In this document: positions 22,408-33,782 of the stretch, one piece after another
Layout: each line of letters begins with the position of its first letter
Numbering within the stretch: position 1 is the stretch's first letter
Assembly (NCBI GenBank): GCA_030295235.1
Contig: AP026158.1
Location: 1 to 64,000, forward strand
Direction: 5' to 3'
Source of the DNA: Fistulifera solaris
Taxonomy: Eukaryota; Bacillariophyta; Bacillariophyceae; Naviculales; Stauroneidaceae
Length of the DNA: 64,000 nucleotides
Program-made: the position numbers and the translations under genes
The notes under the pieces: generated by a model
The model's database searches: none
What the model was told of the DNA's origin: nothing
Seen by the model: only the letters and a program-made list of their open reading frames with translations

Positions 22408-22803
22408 ATGCCCGCTCAAAGACAAGATCTTTCACAGTATTTGGTGGACAAAATGCTAGAAAATGATCTAAATGAACTCAGCGTGTATGAACTATATTTT
22501 CGGCACTGCCACGATCGAGAAGACCGTCGCAATGAATTGGGTGATGCTTTTGACGACTATGTGAACAAGCAAGACCGAGATTTACGCTCGGCTATCGAAA
22601 AGAATACGTCCGTCACTCACTTGACACTAGAAAGAATGCCCGACATGAGAGTGGATATAAAAGATTTTCTACTCCAACTCCTGAAACTTCGTAATCTTCG
22701 ATCGCTACAAGTAGACCTCGAATGTATAGAGTTTTCGACACTACAACTAGTGATTGATAATAGATGGGATTTAGAGGAGCTCACTGTATTTGACTGGAAT
22801 TAG
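22408..22803 (+). CDS. Small protein with one or two leucine-rich repeats
   Basis: 131 residues, ATG preceded by CAACTAACAGC. The first half is charged and helical (KMLENDLNELSVYELYF). The second contains LRR-like units, SVTHLTLERMPDM and LLKLRNLRSLQVDL, ending DLEELTVFDW. It stops in mid-repeat, so it may be the remnant of a longer leucine-rich-repeat protein. No stop-free extension of the repeat is seen downstream. Function unknown. Confidence 0.5.
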   Translation: MPAQRQDLSQYLVDKMLENDLNELSVYELYFRHCHDREDRRNELGDAFDDYVNKQDRDLRSAIEKNTSVTHLTLERMPDMRVDIKDFLLQLLKLRNLRSLQVDLECIEFSTLQLVIDNRWDLEELTVFDWN

Positions 22804-23182
22804 CTCCGAGAGCTTGCCGAGGCGGATCAGAAGTATTTGAAATCGTTGCCTCCGAATACTGCATTTTCTTCTGTAGGCACAATTTCATTAAAGTTTACCG
22901 CATCTTTAGTTCTTGTGTATCATTATAGCTCAACCGTTTGTAAATGTGTGATCATAACAGTTGCAGTGGTGAACTGACATCCCTCCTCTGCTTGGCGTTT
23001 CTTCCATAATCTCATCATGCATGGATTCTCGTGACTCGTGCTATTATAGCAATGTTGGCTGGGAATAAGTACACTTCGTTTTCTCCAAAAGTGGGCGTCT
23101 TCTGTGTCCTTATACTGATGCTAAAGAACGTTTCCTCGGCTTTTTCGTGCTGAAATGAACAATACAATTGACCGGTCTGTTG
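22804..23182. other. Intergenic
   Basis: No gene, RNA or repeat recognised. This is the 3' region of the LRR-like gene and of the convergent SET gene. Confidence 0.4.
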
Positions 23183-23887
23183 TTATCGATACGCCGATCG
23201 ATCGTACTGCGGACCATAATCCATAAACAGTTCTTCTCCCGCCACGACATCTCGTTCGAGGCGTAGCACAACTATGCGTTCGTTCAAGACTTCATCCGTC
23301 ACGACATTCACATCCTTTCCTTTGGGCGGTTCATTGATGCGACACAATGTCGTAGCCACACGAAAGAGAAAGGGCGCGGTGGGGCTGCGGCAAAAGTCGT
23401 CTAGCGTTCCGACGCCATTGGTCGGATCAATCAATGCCGAATTATCGGAAAATCTCCATATATACGTTTGACATTCGGGATATTGATTCGCCTTTTGTTG
23501 CACTCGAGGATCATTCAACGAAATGACAAGCCCAGGATATGTGCCTAGAACCGTGCCAGCGCGCAAATCTTGTGTCACAAACAATCCCAAGCCCGCGACG
23601 GCGCTTGGACGCACTTCCAGTAAAGATTCGGGGGCGAGCAGGGTTCCTCGTGGTCGATCGAGAAGAGCAACTAAACTAGCGTACGTGAAAAGACCCGTTC
23701 CCAAGCGCAACGACCAAGCCACCATGGGGTCATTGTACCAATTCGATGAAGACGGCGTCAAGGAAACAACAAGTCTCGATCGTTTCGAGCAGAATGATGA
23801 TTGGCGAAAAACGGAGAAGGAAAATACAATTGTGGGCCAAAGAAGGAGAAGGCAAAGAAGACGACGACTAGAGAAAAGCGTCGTCAT
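23183..23887 (-). CDS. SET-domain protein with plastid-type presequence
   Basis: 234 residues. A signal peptide (RLLCLLLLWPTIVFSFSVFRQ) with Phe just after the likely cleavage site suggests plastid import; a hydrophobic segment follows at 60-75. The SET fold spans ~85-230: LEVRPSAVAGLGLFVTQDL, then CRINEPPKGKDVNV (in place of the usual NHSC-like motif) and GEELFMDYGPQYD, which carries the catalytic Tyr region. Plastid SET proteins methylate Rubisco and aldolase in plants; the target here is unknown. The Asn of the cofactor-binding motif (INEP) is kept. It could instead be a protein that only retains the SET fold. Confidence 0.8.
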   Translation of the reverse strand: MTTLFSSRRLLCLLLLWPTIVFSFSVFRQSSFCSKRSRLVVSLTPSSSNWYNDPMVAWSLRLGTGLFTYASLVALLDRPRGTLLAPESLLEVRPSAVAGLGLFVTQDLRAGTVLGTYPGLVISLNDPRVQQKANQYPECQTYIWRFSDNSALIDPTNGVGTLDDFCRSPTAPFLFRVATTLCRINEPPKGKDVNVVTDEVLNERIVVLRLERDVVAGEELFMDYGPQYDRSAYR

Positions 23888-24729
23888 TTTGGCGATGTGT
23901 CAATATTTCACTCTGGCTAAGGCGGAGGCGAGCGTTCGAAGCTATCTCGTCTTAATTATTATCAGTGTAGTAACAATGGTGATAACAAGTGCTGCGCGAT
24001 GAGGAAAACCAAGTAAGTCATTTATGGTGAATAGCACCATGATGATTATTTGCTTTCTAACGCAACTGCGGATGAACGGAAACAAGAAACGAGAAACAAG
24101 ACACATTTTCTGGGTACTCTAGTACGTAAACAGATCACATCCCATCTTACAACGGGCGTCAAAACATCACACACCCAGATTTTCTGGGGACGTGAAGACA
24201 CCATACTACTCCCAGCCCTCTCTCTACAAAGTACTCTCTCTCTCTAAGAGAGATTCTTCTCTGGGGCGTGAAGACACACTCCCAAATTATCTGGGCACTC
24301 TCTAGAAAATACTAAACACAGATTTTCTGGCTACTTAGCTCGTGAAGTCACCACACGCCCAGATTATTATTTTCTGTGCAAACCTTCGTTCATTCTGCAA
24401 GGTTGATGAGTTCTGTTTGTATTTCTCGCATGCAAAAGCCTACATCTGATTTTGCAAAGCTTTCCTTACGTCATGATGCCGAAAGCCTCTAGGAGTGTTC
24501 GCTTCCGTGTTTACTTTAGACCTGAAGTGCTGTCTTGGGTAGCAGAACAGCGACACTGCCCCAAAACAAGAGGGGGAAAGATCAGTGGTGCTCTGTTGTG
24601 AAAGACACGACGATTTCACTTCCCCAGTCTCGTCCTTCTCACGAGCAAAAATATACTCCGGGCTTGAATTGAGTCTACACGCGTGAGGAAGAAATACGAG
24701 ATACTTTGACGGTGAAGGTGCTAATTATT
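23888..24729. other. Intergenic containing a degenerate palindromic tandem array
   Basis: Between SET and the cyclase-PDE 3' end. 24098-24385 holds degenerate tandem units built round CCCAGATTTTCTGGG (see separate entry); the remainder (24400-24729) has no recognised gene. Confidence 0.5.
24098..24385. repeat. Tandem array of CCCAGATTTTCTGGG hairpin units (copy 1)
   Basis: Units of ~33-40 bp carrying the inverted repeat CCCAGA-TTTT-CTGGG and a spacer like GTGAAGACACCACAC. Recognisable units at 24103, 24143 (degenerate), 24175, 24209 (half), 24276, 24319 and 24357. A CTCTCTCTCTAAGAGAGA imperfect palindrome interrupts it near 24236. The same unit forms an array at 60819-60940. Confidence 0.7.
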
Positions 24730-27700
24730 TTACGCTTCATTTCGGCTCAAATCGGATTTTGTTCCGTACTTCGTGTGCGCAGCTTCAATCATGCCGGCAA
24801 CAACCTCCATGCCTCTCGATTCCCACTCTTGTCGGTTCTTTTCAGCGTAATTCAAGTACTCATCGCTGGAAACACCAAAGACACCGCAATCTTTCAATTT
24901 CTTCGCCAGAGGGATTATGTAAAAATCGAAGAAACCGATCTCTCCCTTGTACCAGTTTTCAGAAGGATCAGTCGCGGACCTGCCTTGAATATAGGCCATG
25001 TACATTTCTTCAAACAATCTCTGATTCCACTTTCTGTAAATGTGCCAGTGTTGCATTGTGTGAGCGACATCAGAGGCCTGGATCAAGTGCTCGATGACAA
25101 TGGTGGCTTTGCGGTCGACAGCATCTTTCGGCGATTCCTCGGCACTATTGCCACTAAAAGCTTTTTCCCAACGCTTGTTTCGAAGACACTTGAGATCCTT
25201 GTCCATGATATCAGTCGCCATGACGGAGTTGACAACAAGTTGACTGAACCTGACACGATCGCTCTCATTTGGGCATATGGTAAGCCACAGGTCCCTAAAG
25301 TTGTTGTCTTGAAGCAACTCCCACGACAAATCGACCGAGTTTTGTTCGGCAACACTCTTGTCCTTGTAAAACCTTGCAAGCTGGGGGTTTTCCTCGATGA
25401 GTTGTGCGTTTGGAACACCAGGATGGTCTACATCATGAATCAAAGCCGAAAGTACGCACGCAAACTGCGTGAGCGGGTCAGATGTGATACCGTACGTGTA
25501 ATCATGCAAAGCAGATTCAAGATCACTAGTCATGGCTTCCACATCAGGGGGCGACAATGCGAGACAGAAGTTTGACAACGGACATTGTCACATGTGAAGC
25601 GTGCTCGAAATTGTGGAATGGATTGTTGTGATACATGGAGGCGATAGCGGCAACATACTCTTTTAGCTGCGCCAAAACAACATTGCTGAGTTCTTCCTCT
25701 TTCACTTCCGCACCCACACCTTGCTTAAATACTGGCATGCGGATAATCTCTTGAACTTCTTCCAATGGGGTGGTTGTCATCTTGGTGAAGCTCATCTGTC
25801 GGACCGATTCTTGAGTGGTCAACAGAAATTTGCGTCGGGCAATTACTTTCTTTAGCATTGATGCGAGGGACTTCCACAATCCACTTGACGAGGGCGTTCT
25901 GTTTTTTCTCCCATCACCTGAGTCATCATTTCATTGGATGCTTCAGGAAGCATAACCTCACCTAAACCGCAGGAAGTTTCGGTTTCGGCTTCGACGCCGT
26001 ATCACTTCGAGTCCTGTCTGAGGCTTTGGTTGTGACAAGCCAGTATGTTTGCAGCTCGCCCTTTCCTTTAGCCACAACCTTCTCGTCACGTGGAATCACC
26101 CAGTGTTCTTTGCCCGCCGCGATTAAAAGCCGTGCAGTTTCCTGTGAAATGTGAATCTTGCCGGGGAGCCCATTCGATTCCATTCTGCTCGCTGTGTTCA
26201 TCGTGTCGCCAAACAATTGGAATCGCGAACGCTCACCGCTAGCACACCTGCTGTCACCGGGCCGCTGTGCAAGCCAACGCGCATTTGAAGATCTGTTGTA
26301 TCTGGACCAAGAATTACCTCCAGCTTTTTTCGTCCAGCGTTCATCTTCTGCACGCAATCCACAGCAAAGCGGCACATGGCAACAGCGTGGTCCTTTCGAG
26401 GATCGGGTAGACCAGTCACAGCAACATAACAATCCCCCACCGTCTCGACCTTGAAAACTCGACGGGCTTTGGCAATGTCGTCCATGGCCTTGTAGATAGT
26501 CTCAAGCAAGATAAACACTTACGGCTCTCGCATGGAGCTCCAAGCTGTGAACCCTGCCAGATCTGAATTTGAGAAAGGCATGTAAGAGTCTAGCTACCAG
26601 AATGTTGCTAATCTTGGTCGCTTTGCCTCTTTGAACCACGAGTGCTTACCTGCAAATAGAACTGTGGTTTCTGGAAACAAATCAGCGATGGGTTTTGTCT
26701 TGTACATGTACTCGTCGTTTTCATCATCCATTTCATTATCGTCATTTCCACTTGACAAAAAGGTCTTCAGGCGACTCTTACCATTGAGTGCTTTCTTTTC
26801 TTCACTCTCATTTTTGGCTTGGGCTGAAAATGCGGTCGCCGGACATTGGAAGGGAACATTGATGAAACGATTGCGTTGGTTCGGGTCATCGCAATCAATA
26901 ACTTGTGGTTTCGTCCGAATGACGAAAGTGTCGAACATGAGAAATGCAGTTATCATGAATATGAATGCAAACACAAGCATGGTGGTGGTTTGGACTGCAT
27001 TCGACGAGCTGTACCGGTTTTCAAACTCTTTGCTTGGATAAACGTGAAGATAATAGAGACAGTGTCCTTTAACAGCTGTCAATTCATCCTCGGTGAAATC
27101 ATCTGTGACCTGATAAAAAGGAATTATGGTTTCCATGTGATCGTAACAGGCATCGTGCATGTCCCCCGATGCCTACGTAATTTACCTATTGAGAGAAAAG
27201 ACAGTATGAAAGAGAAAGCTTACAGTGTAAGAAAAGCAAGTCGTCGGGGGCAGCTATTGTAACCCATTGAATATTGCGTACCGATTTTCCTTCCACAGTA
27301 TAAGTGAAAGACTGGTTACAGCTGTTCTTCAGAACCGCCCGTGATTCCGGAAATGCCCTCGGGGAGCAAATTTACTAGGTTCGCATCCCAAAGAACAAAG
27401 AGAAAACCTTGCCAACAATTTTGTCGGTTTTCGGTTCAAACAAGTTGTCATATACCCGGGTGAGCAAGGGCACCGTATGGAGGAGAGTTTGCTTGATCAG
27501 GGCGGAGGAGCAAGCACTTCCGACATTAATGCCCTTCGGAACTTTTCAATTGCCTCGTTAGTTGCATCTGCTCTGAAAGCGTAAGCGTCGACATTGATGA
27601 AGTATGAGTCGAAGAAGGAGGAGAGCCTTGCCAACGTGGGGAATAAGGGCCCGGACCAGCTGGCATTCCTGGGAACGGGTTAACAATCGAGTAGTCGGTA

Positions 27701-28377
27701 TCTGACAGATTGAACATTTCGATTGTGAAATTGTGTCCCGGCTCATCGAGATAAAGAGCGATCTTTGTACCACCCAATATGTTCGTTGGCTGTAGGTCGC
27801 AAATGCATCATACTTCTCACCACTAATAATCGGACACCAAGTGATATCAAAAATACCTGACATCTCCCTAGCTTGGCGACCCACGACTTCAAACAAGTCA
27901 ACCGTCACGAAAGGGTATGTTTGGTTCTTTTCGGTTGCAGATTTCATTACTTGCCCGGCAACCATTTCACCTGCACTGAAGATTTCGCGAACCTGAGATT
28001 CGACGGCATTTTCTATGGCTGCTGCGTAAAATACATACTGTGCGAAGATAGGGACGAGTTGTTGTGAGTAAGGGGTGGTAAACAATGATCATCGTGAGTG
28101 AAGCGATACTTACGCTATCTTCAAATTCATCCACATCTTGAGCTTCCAGGAGACGAAACGTGATAGTCGACACCACCACAGAAACTGCTATTAAGATAAG
28201 CAAGGTGAAAATTCTCCACAATTGGACTTGTCTTGTCTCACGTGCAGTGATTTTTGCGACAGCTTCTTCTTCAGCCTTCTCCTGTTCAATGGCGTCCGCA
28301 CTCTGCCGAAGTTCCTCCGTCCGAAGTCGACTCGCGTTCGTCAACGCTCTCCAAGAGTGATCGTCCGCTTTACTCAT
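24730..28377 (-). CDS. Membrane nucleotide cyclase fused to class I phosphodiesterase
   Basis: Multi-exon receptor-type enzyme that both makes and hydrolyses cyclic nucleotide. Order: cytosolic helix, membrane span (IFTLLILIAVSVVVSTITF), extracellular sensor region (28037-27060, includes GDMHDACYD), second span (VFAFIFMITAFLMFDTF), catalytic cyclase domain (26650-26050), PDE domain (25880-24740). The cyclase keeps ETTVLFAD with the metal Asp codon split by an intron, VETVGDCYVAV with the second Asp and a guanylate-type Glu, and LFGDTMNTASRMES. The PDE has FHNFEHASH and IHDVDHPG metal motifs and SDVAHT. Clear introns include 28038-28113. About six extra frame breaks occur, for example a G run at 25547-25551 (one base fewer restores IVAPDVEAM) and one near 26240 in the GERSRFQLFGD segment. 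Errors are likely, but recent decay cannot be excluded. Such fusions are known in diatoms. Confidence 0.8.
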
Positions 28378-30002
28378 GTTGTTGTTTATGGTGTTGTCGC
28401 TGCTTGGCCTATGTTATCGTATCTTTTAAAAATTGTGATGACTGCTTCGGCTGATTTGGCCCCGCTTGCAAGGTACCTTTTACGATGTTTTCTTCAACTC
28501 TCCGCAAACTCGGGCCATTTCGTGTAAGTCCTCCGTCAACACCAGTCAAAAGTCAGTGGATAGTGTAGCAGTTTTTGTCTTGGGGCTTTGGGGAACCTTG
28601 TTGGCATGCTTTTTGCTAACGTCCGATGCAGGAAAGTAGAGAACTGCAGGAACCTACGGATAAGTAGATGAGTAGAAAGTAGTAGGTCGGTCACGAAATT
28701 GCACAGGTATTACTAAAAACAGTTACTTCTTATACTGTAGGCGCTGACAAATTTCCAATTTTCCCTATTCCATGACATTCTCTGCCTTTTGCTGTGGGCC
28801 GTGGATCGTGGATCGTGGATAGCGGATACCTTCTGATCCTTTTGCCCTTTGCCGTTGTTTCTCGTGTCATCGGTTATCGGTTTTCGGTGAATTAGATTGT
28901 AGGGAAGCGCGAGCGCGGTTTGGCCATAAGGTATTACCAGTAGGCTTTAGGCAAAACGCAGTGCGAGCGGCAAGACATAAAAAAATAACATGATAGCCTT
29001 GGGACTTGGGACCTGGGACTGGGACCTGGGATCCATTGTACATTGTACAGACTCCTATGGTCAAACGCGCGAGGGGCACTTAAGTCTAACCTCTAACTCA
29101 AACCTTGGTCCTGTTTCGCGGCGAAGTGCGGATACTTAATGACCCAAATTTTTCAGGATTCCGGATTTCGGATTTCGGCGGCCAAGTTCCGACGTGCACA
29201 GTTCACAGAATTCACTTGTGACCGAATGACGTAAGACGTATGACGTACGGGTAGGACTTGAAAAGCCTCGGTTCTCGTTGTCGGTTCTCGATTGTCGGTG
29301 GTCGGATGTCCGTTGCTAAATAATTTACTCCGTAAAAATAGCCAACTTCTTGTACCAGTACTCGGTGCTAGAGGAGCAATGAAGCAAGGAGCAATGCAAT
29401 GTGCAACGACCAAGTGAACACGTGAATCGCAACGTTCAGCTTTTATGCAATTAGAACGTGAAGAGTGAAGACTAACAAATTGCGCGGCAGATTTAGCTGA
29501 ATCTTATGACCAATAACAAGTTATTTCCGCTGAAAGAAGTACCGGTAACCAGTAGTGCTCGAAATCACTGAAACGATGCCTGGTGGAGCGATAGAAGGAC
29601 GGACGATAATTTGGTGGCGGACGTCCGTCAGACCGGACAAGAAAGGGCGCCAACATTGCGACTCATAGTCAAGCGTTCATTATGGCCTGAAAAGTAGACC
29701 TTTTCGACGGACTGCCATTGCATGGCATGAGCATGAGCGAGGAAACAGCCCCTTTGGCGATGGATCCTCTCGTCGTGTGTCGTGTGTGATGTTTCTATTC
29801 TTTCACTCTTCATTCGTTTCCTTTGGTAATTCTATTGTTGTTATTTTAACAGATAAACAAGTTCCCTGTCAAAGAAAACGAGAAGACGATCGTATACTTT
29901 CAATTTCAGCTGAATTATCTGTGGTTGTTTACTTTGTAGTGACCCCCAGACACACGCACCTTTACACGCATCATATCATTCTTTCAGCGGATTCACAAGA
30001 GA
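28378..30002. other. 1.6-kb intergenic region rich in micro-tandem repeats
   Basis: No convincing gene. Short head-to-tail duplications abound: GTGGATCGTGGATCGTGGAT (~28800), GGTTATCGGTTTTCGG (~28870), TGGGACTTGGGACCTGGGAC (~29000), TTGTACATTGTACA (~29036), GGATTTCGGATTTCGG (~29160) and GTATGACGTACG (~29240). It also carries TACCAGTACTCGG (~29350) and GTACCGGTAACC (~29540), members of the CCGGTA-type motif. The last 100 bp form the upstream region of the CruP-like gene. Confidence 0.5.
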
Positions 30003-33000
30003 ATGAAATTCACATTCTACGCCGTTCAAGCACTCTCTGTTGTGGGTGTTGTGTGTGCTTTTCATACGTCGCTGAAAGTCTATCACCACCATGCAAGAAA
30101 ACATGCTTTTGTTACTCAACGTCACATGATAGGAGGACGCTCGTATCTCGATTCCTTGCAGTCTCCTCAGGATAACGACAACCAACAGGAAAGTAACGAC
30201 AGCAGGACAGGGTACAGCAATTGTCAGGACCCCTCTAGAGATCCGCTGGCTTCGACTTTTCGTCTTGGAGAAACGTCGCCCGTATCAGCCGATCATTCTC
30301 TTTCACGAGAGAAGCTGGCGTGGACAAACGTACTAGACGAACTGGAGCAGGAAACGGAAATGAATCTCTTTCATGAAACATCGATGGAGAAACTGCGAGA
30401 ACAATTCGAGCCTATTTTAGTCGGTAATGAGAAAGAAGGAACGGGAATGACCACGACCATGATGAGTAGCCCGCCGCCGTCATTCAACAACAACAATAAC
30501 AATAGACCGCGCAATCCTCGATCGTTTGGTGGAGACAACAATGGGCCTAGTCGAAATAACAATGGGCCACCCCCGAACTGGGAACCAAGAGGAAACACCG
30601 GTCCTTCCAGTAATAGCAACAACAATAACGGACCGCCGCCGGGCTGGGAACCACGAGGAGGTCCATCGAGAAATATGAACAATGGGCCGCCGTCCGATGC
30701 ACGACGGCCCAATAATGCTGGTAGTAATGCTATGCAGGGTGGCTGGAATCCAGAAGCAGGGCCCAAAGAGAAAGAAGTCGATCCCATGGCAGCCTATTTA
30801 GCAGCCGTGGGGCAAATGAAGCCTGCGTCGCCATCGGATATTCGTCGCAACGAAGGAACATCAACGAATAATAACACCAATCCTCCGCGTACTATGCAAC
30901 CGCAAGGCATGCAAACATCTCCTTCTTCAGTTCGAAACAATAACAACGATGGCCTCCCTAGTTCCTTCGTGTCGCCGCCGCCGAATGATATGTCCGGTTT
31001 GGGTCGGCGACCCACGGAAAATGCCGCCTGCTCGAAATGACGGGCCTCCTCGTTCCTTCTCTGCTCCACAATCAAACAATGTACAAGCACGACTCATGGA
31101 GAAGCCACCAGCTCGTAACGATGATCCAACTCGTTCCTTCTCGCCGCCTCCGCCAATCGATACGGGTCGTAGGTCGATGGAAATGCCCCCAGCTCGAAAC
31201 GACGGCTCTTCTCAGTCATTCTCTGTTCAACCAACATACAATATGCCCGAATCAGCTCGAAGACCCATAGAAATGCCTCCAGCTCGTAACTTTTCTCCGC
31301 CTCCAACAAACAACAACATGCCACCGCCCGGACCGGATCGACGACCGATAGAAACGCCTTCATCGCGCAATATGCCGCCAGCATCCGCTGAAAGGCCCAT
31401 GGCGGCTCGAAATGATGCTCAATCTCGCTCATTCCCACAGCCGCCTTCGGAAGTAACGACTCGACGACCCATGGAGATGCCAACGGCTCGGAGGGAAGGC
31501 AGAACTGATCCCCCGTCTAATCAGAAAAGCTTTGCACCACGACCTCCGACGGAAAAGCCGTTCTTTGCGACGGACAAGCTCGATAAGCAAATCGACAACG
31601 CGGTTTCCAATGCAATGAATGCCGTTAAGGGGACCGATGGACGAAATAATATGGATTCAAACAGCGATTTGAAAAAGGAAAAGACACTTTCTCAGGAGAG
31701 TTTGCTACAAGATATCAATGAATCGAAGGAAAAGCTGTCTGGCGAATGGAAAGATCTGATGAAATCCTTTACAGAACCGTTTACAACCATTCTCCCAGCT
31801 CCAAAGCAATTTGAACAGCCTCCTCCACCAAAGTATCAGGTCAAGGGTATGACGGAGCGTATTATGAAACGCATTCCAACTGAGCGACAAGCCTCGGGGG
31901 CTGGAGGTTCTTCGTCGTGGGAAGCTTTTCAAAGAGCTGAGAAATTATGGTCGCAACTGAAAGAATTCCAGCCATTCACGTACGACGCAAAGTACATGGG
32001 AAGACCGGACCGCAATGGCAATCCTCCACCACAAATGTTTGTTTACCAAGATATTGCCATGGGAAATCCAGCTTGTTGGTTGAAATTAAGGGAGCAGTAT
32101 GAAAAAGAGCTTGATTTTGATGTGGTAGTGTGCGGCGGCACGTTGGGTATTTTCTTCGCTACCGCATTGCAACTTCACGGCCACAATGTTTGCGTTGTAG
32201 AAGCAGGTGAATTGCGCGGGAGAGAACAGGAATGGAACTTGAGCTTTGATGAGCTTTATGAGCTTGTGGAAATAGGTGTTTTGACGGAACAAGATGTTGA
32301 TGACGCCATTCAGACTGACTTCCCTGGGTGCCGATCCGGATTTAAAAACAAAGAAATTACACCTTTAGGGGGCGGCTACATGGACAACCAAGTGGGGTTT
32401 GAGTGTTTTACGGAAGATGTGCTGAACCTCGGGGTTGCTCCGACCATATTGCTGCAACGCTCAGCCAAGACATTCGTCGAAAATGGCGGTGTCATTAAAG
32501 AGCGTACCCGTATGTCTGGAGTTGCTATTTCAGAACTGATTGGTGCGGCCGTAGATATTGGAGAAGATAAGGAGCCAATCACCGCTCGGTTGATTATCGA
32601 TTGTATGGGTAACGGAAGTCCAATATCCAGACAACAGCGTCACGGGCAAAAACCGGATGGCGTGTGTGTCGTTGTTGGATCCTGCGCGTCTGGATATGAT
32701 GCCAAGACGAACGTTATCGGCGATCTAATCTACACGAATCAGGTCATTACTGATAAGGGTCAGAATGGTAGACAGCAGTATTTTTGGGAAGCCTTCCCTG
32801 TCGGTATCGGTCGAAATGGCAAAAAACCTGGAACAAGCGATGTCAAGACGACGTACATGTTCACGTACTTGGATGCTGATTCAAGTAGACCTTCGTTGGA
32901 GTCTATCATGGAAGATTATTGGTCGTTGCTCCCTATTTATCAACCTTCGTTTCGAAACCCTGAAGAAGACCTCGATTTCAGGAGAGTATTATTCGCATAT

Positions 33001-33651
33001 TTCCCAACATATCGCGACTCGCCCCTCAAACCTCAATGGAACCGAATTCTCGCCGTTGGGGACGCGTCGGGAATTCAAAGCCCACTCAGTTTCGGTGGGT
33101 TTGGTGCGCTGACAAGACATCTTTCTCGTATCACCGGGGCTGTTACTGAAGCTCTCGAACTGGATTTGCTTCACAAAGATGACCTAGGTGCCATCAATCC
33201 GTATACACCTAACTTAAGTGCAACGTGGATGTTTCAAAAAGCGATGTCGGTCAAGCCTGGCCAGAAGACCGAAGCCGATTTCGTCAATCGCCTTTTGGCA
33301 GTTAACTTCGAAGTAATGGATCAAATGGGAAAGCGGACCATCAAACCATTCCTACAGGATGTCGTGCGATTTGATGGTTTAGTGAGCTCTCTTGGAAGAT
33401 GCTTTATCGCTGATCCGACATTTATGCCCAAAATAATTGCACATGTTGGTCTACCACAGCTCGTTGATTGGGTCGGACATGTTTCGATGATGGGAATATA
33501 TACTGCTCTCCACAATGTTGGAACTCCCATCGTGAAACCTGTTGTTCGAAAATACGTCAAGGATGAACGGCAGCAATATTTGTGGAGACGCCGGATGGAA
33601 GCATGGGAATATGGCAGCGGAAGCGACTACGAGCTGCCCAGGGAGAACTAG
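30003..33651 (+). CDS. cruP: CruP-like (lycopene cyclase-related) plastid flavoprotein
   Basis: About 1215 residues. A signal peptide ending VVCAFHTSLK gives an ASAF-like plastid presequence. Residues ~100-560 are low-complexity: Asn/Gly/Pro repeats (NNNGPPPNWEPRG), then 8-12 units of the form RRPxEMPPARNDGxxxSFS. The C-terminal ~600 residues are the flavoprotein: FAD-binding FDVVVCGGTLGIFFATAL, GGGYMDNQVGFE, and GDASGIQSPLSFGGFGALTR, a hallmark of the CruA/CruP family. CruP is a plastid lycopene-cyclase paralogue without clear cyclase activity, linked to photoprotection in plants. An extra A in the run at 31018-31021 breaks the repeat (RRPTE then MPPARND); one A fewer restores the unit. The long disordered N-terminus is unusual for the family. 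Confidence 0.82.
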
Positions 33652-33782
33652 GATCTTTTTCAGCTTTATGTTCTTGTTAATGGGCGTGCAGTGTATTTGC
33701 GTAGAACTATCTTTTTAACAATATTGCTATGTATATCATGGAAGTCTGCCGGTCATTACCGATTGCGTAATTGCTGTATGTT

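Noticed and set aside
24098-24385. CRISPR-like array
   Set aside because: Units are palindromic and degenerate with repeated spacers of the same sequence; the genome is eukaryotic.
24706-25575. 289-residue plus-strand frame opposite the PDE
   Set aside because: Antisense shadow; the minus strand has the PDE metal motifs.
30003-31040. A separate secreted Asn-rich protein ahead of CruP
   Set aside because: The RRPxEMPPARN repeat runs across the frame break and one base restores continuity, so it is one gene.
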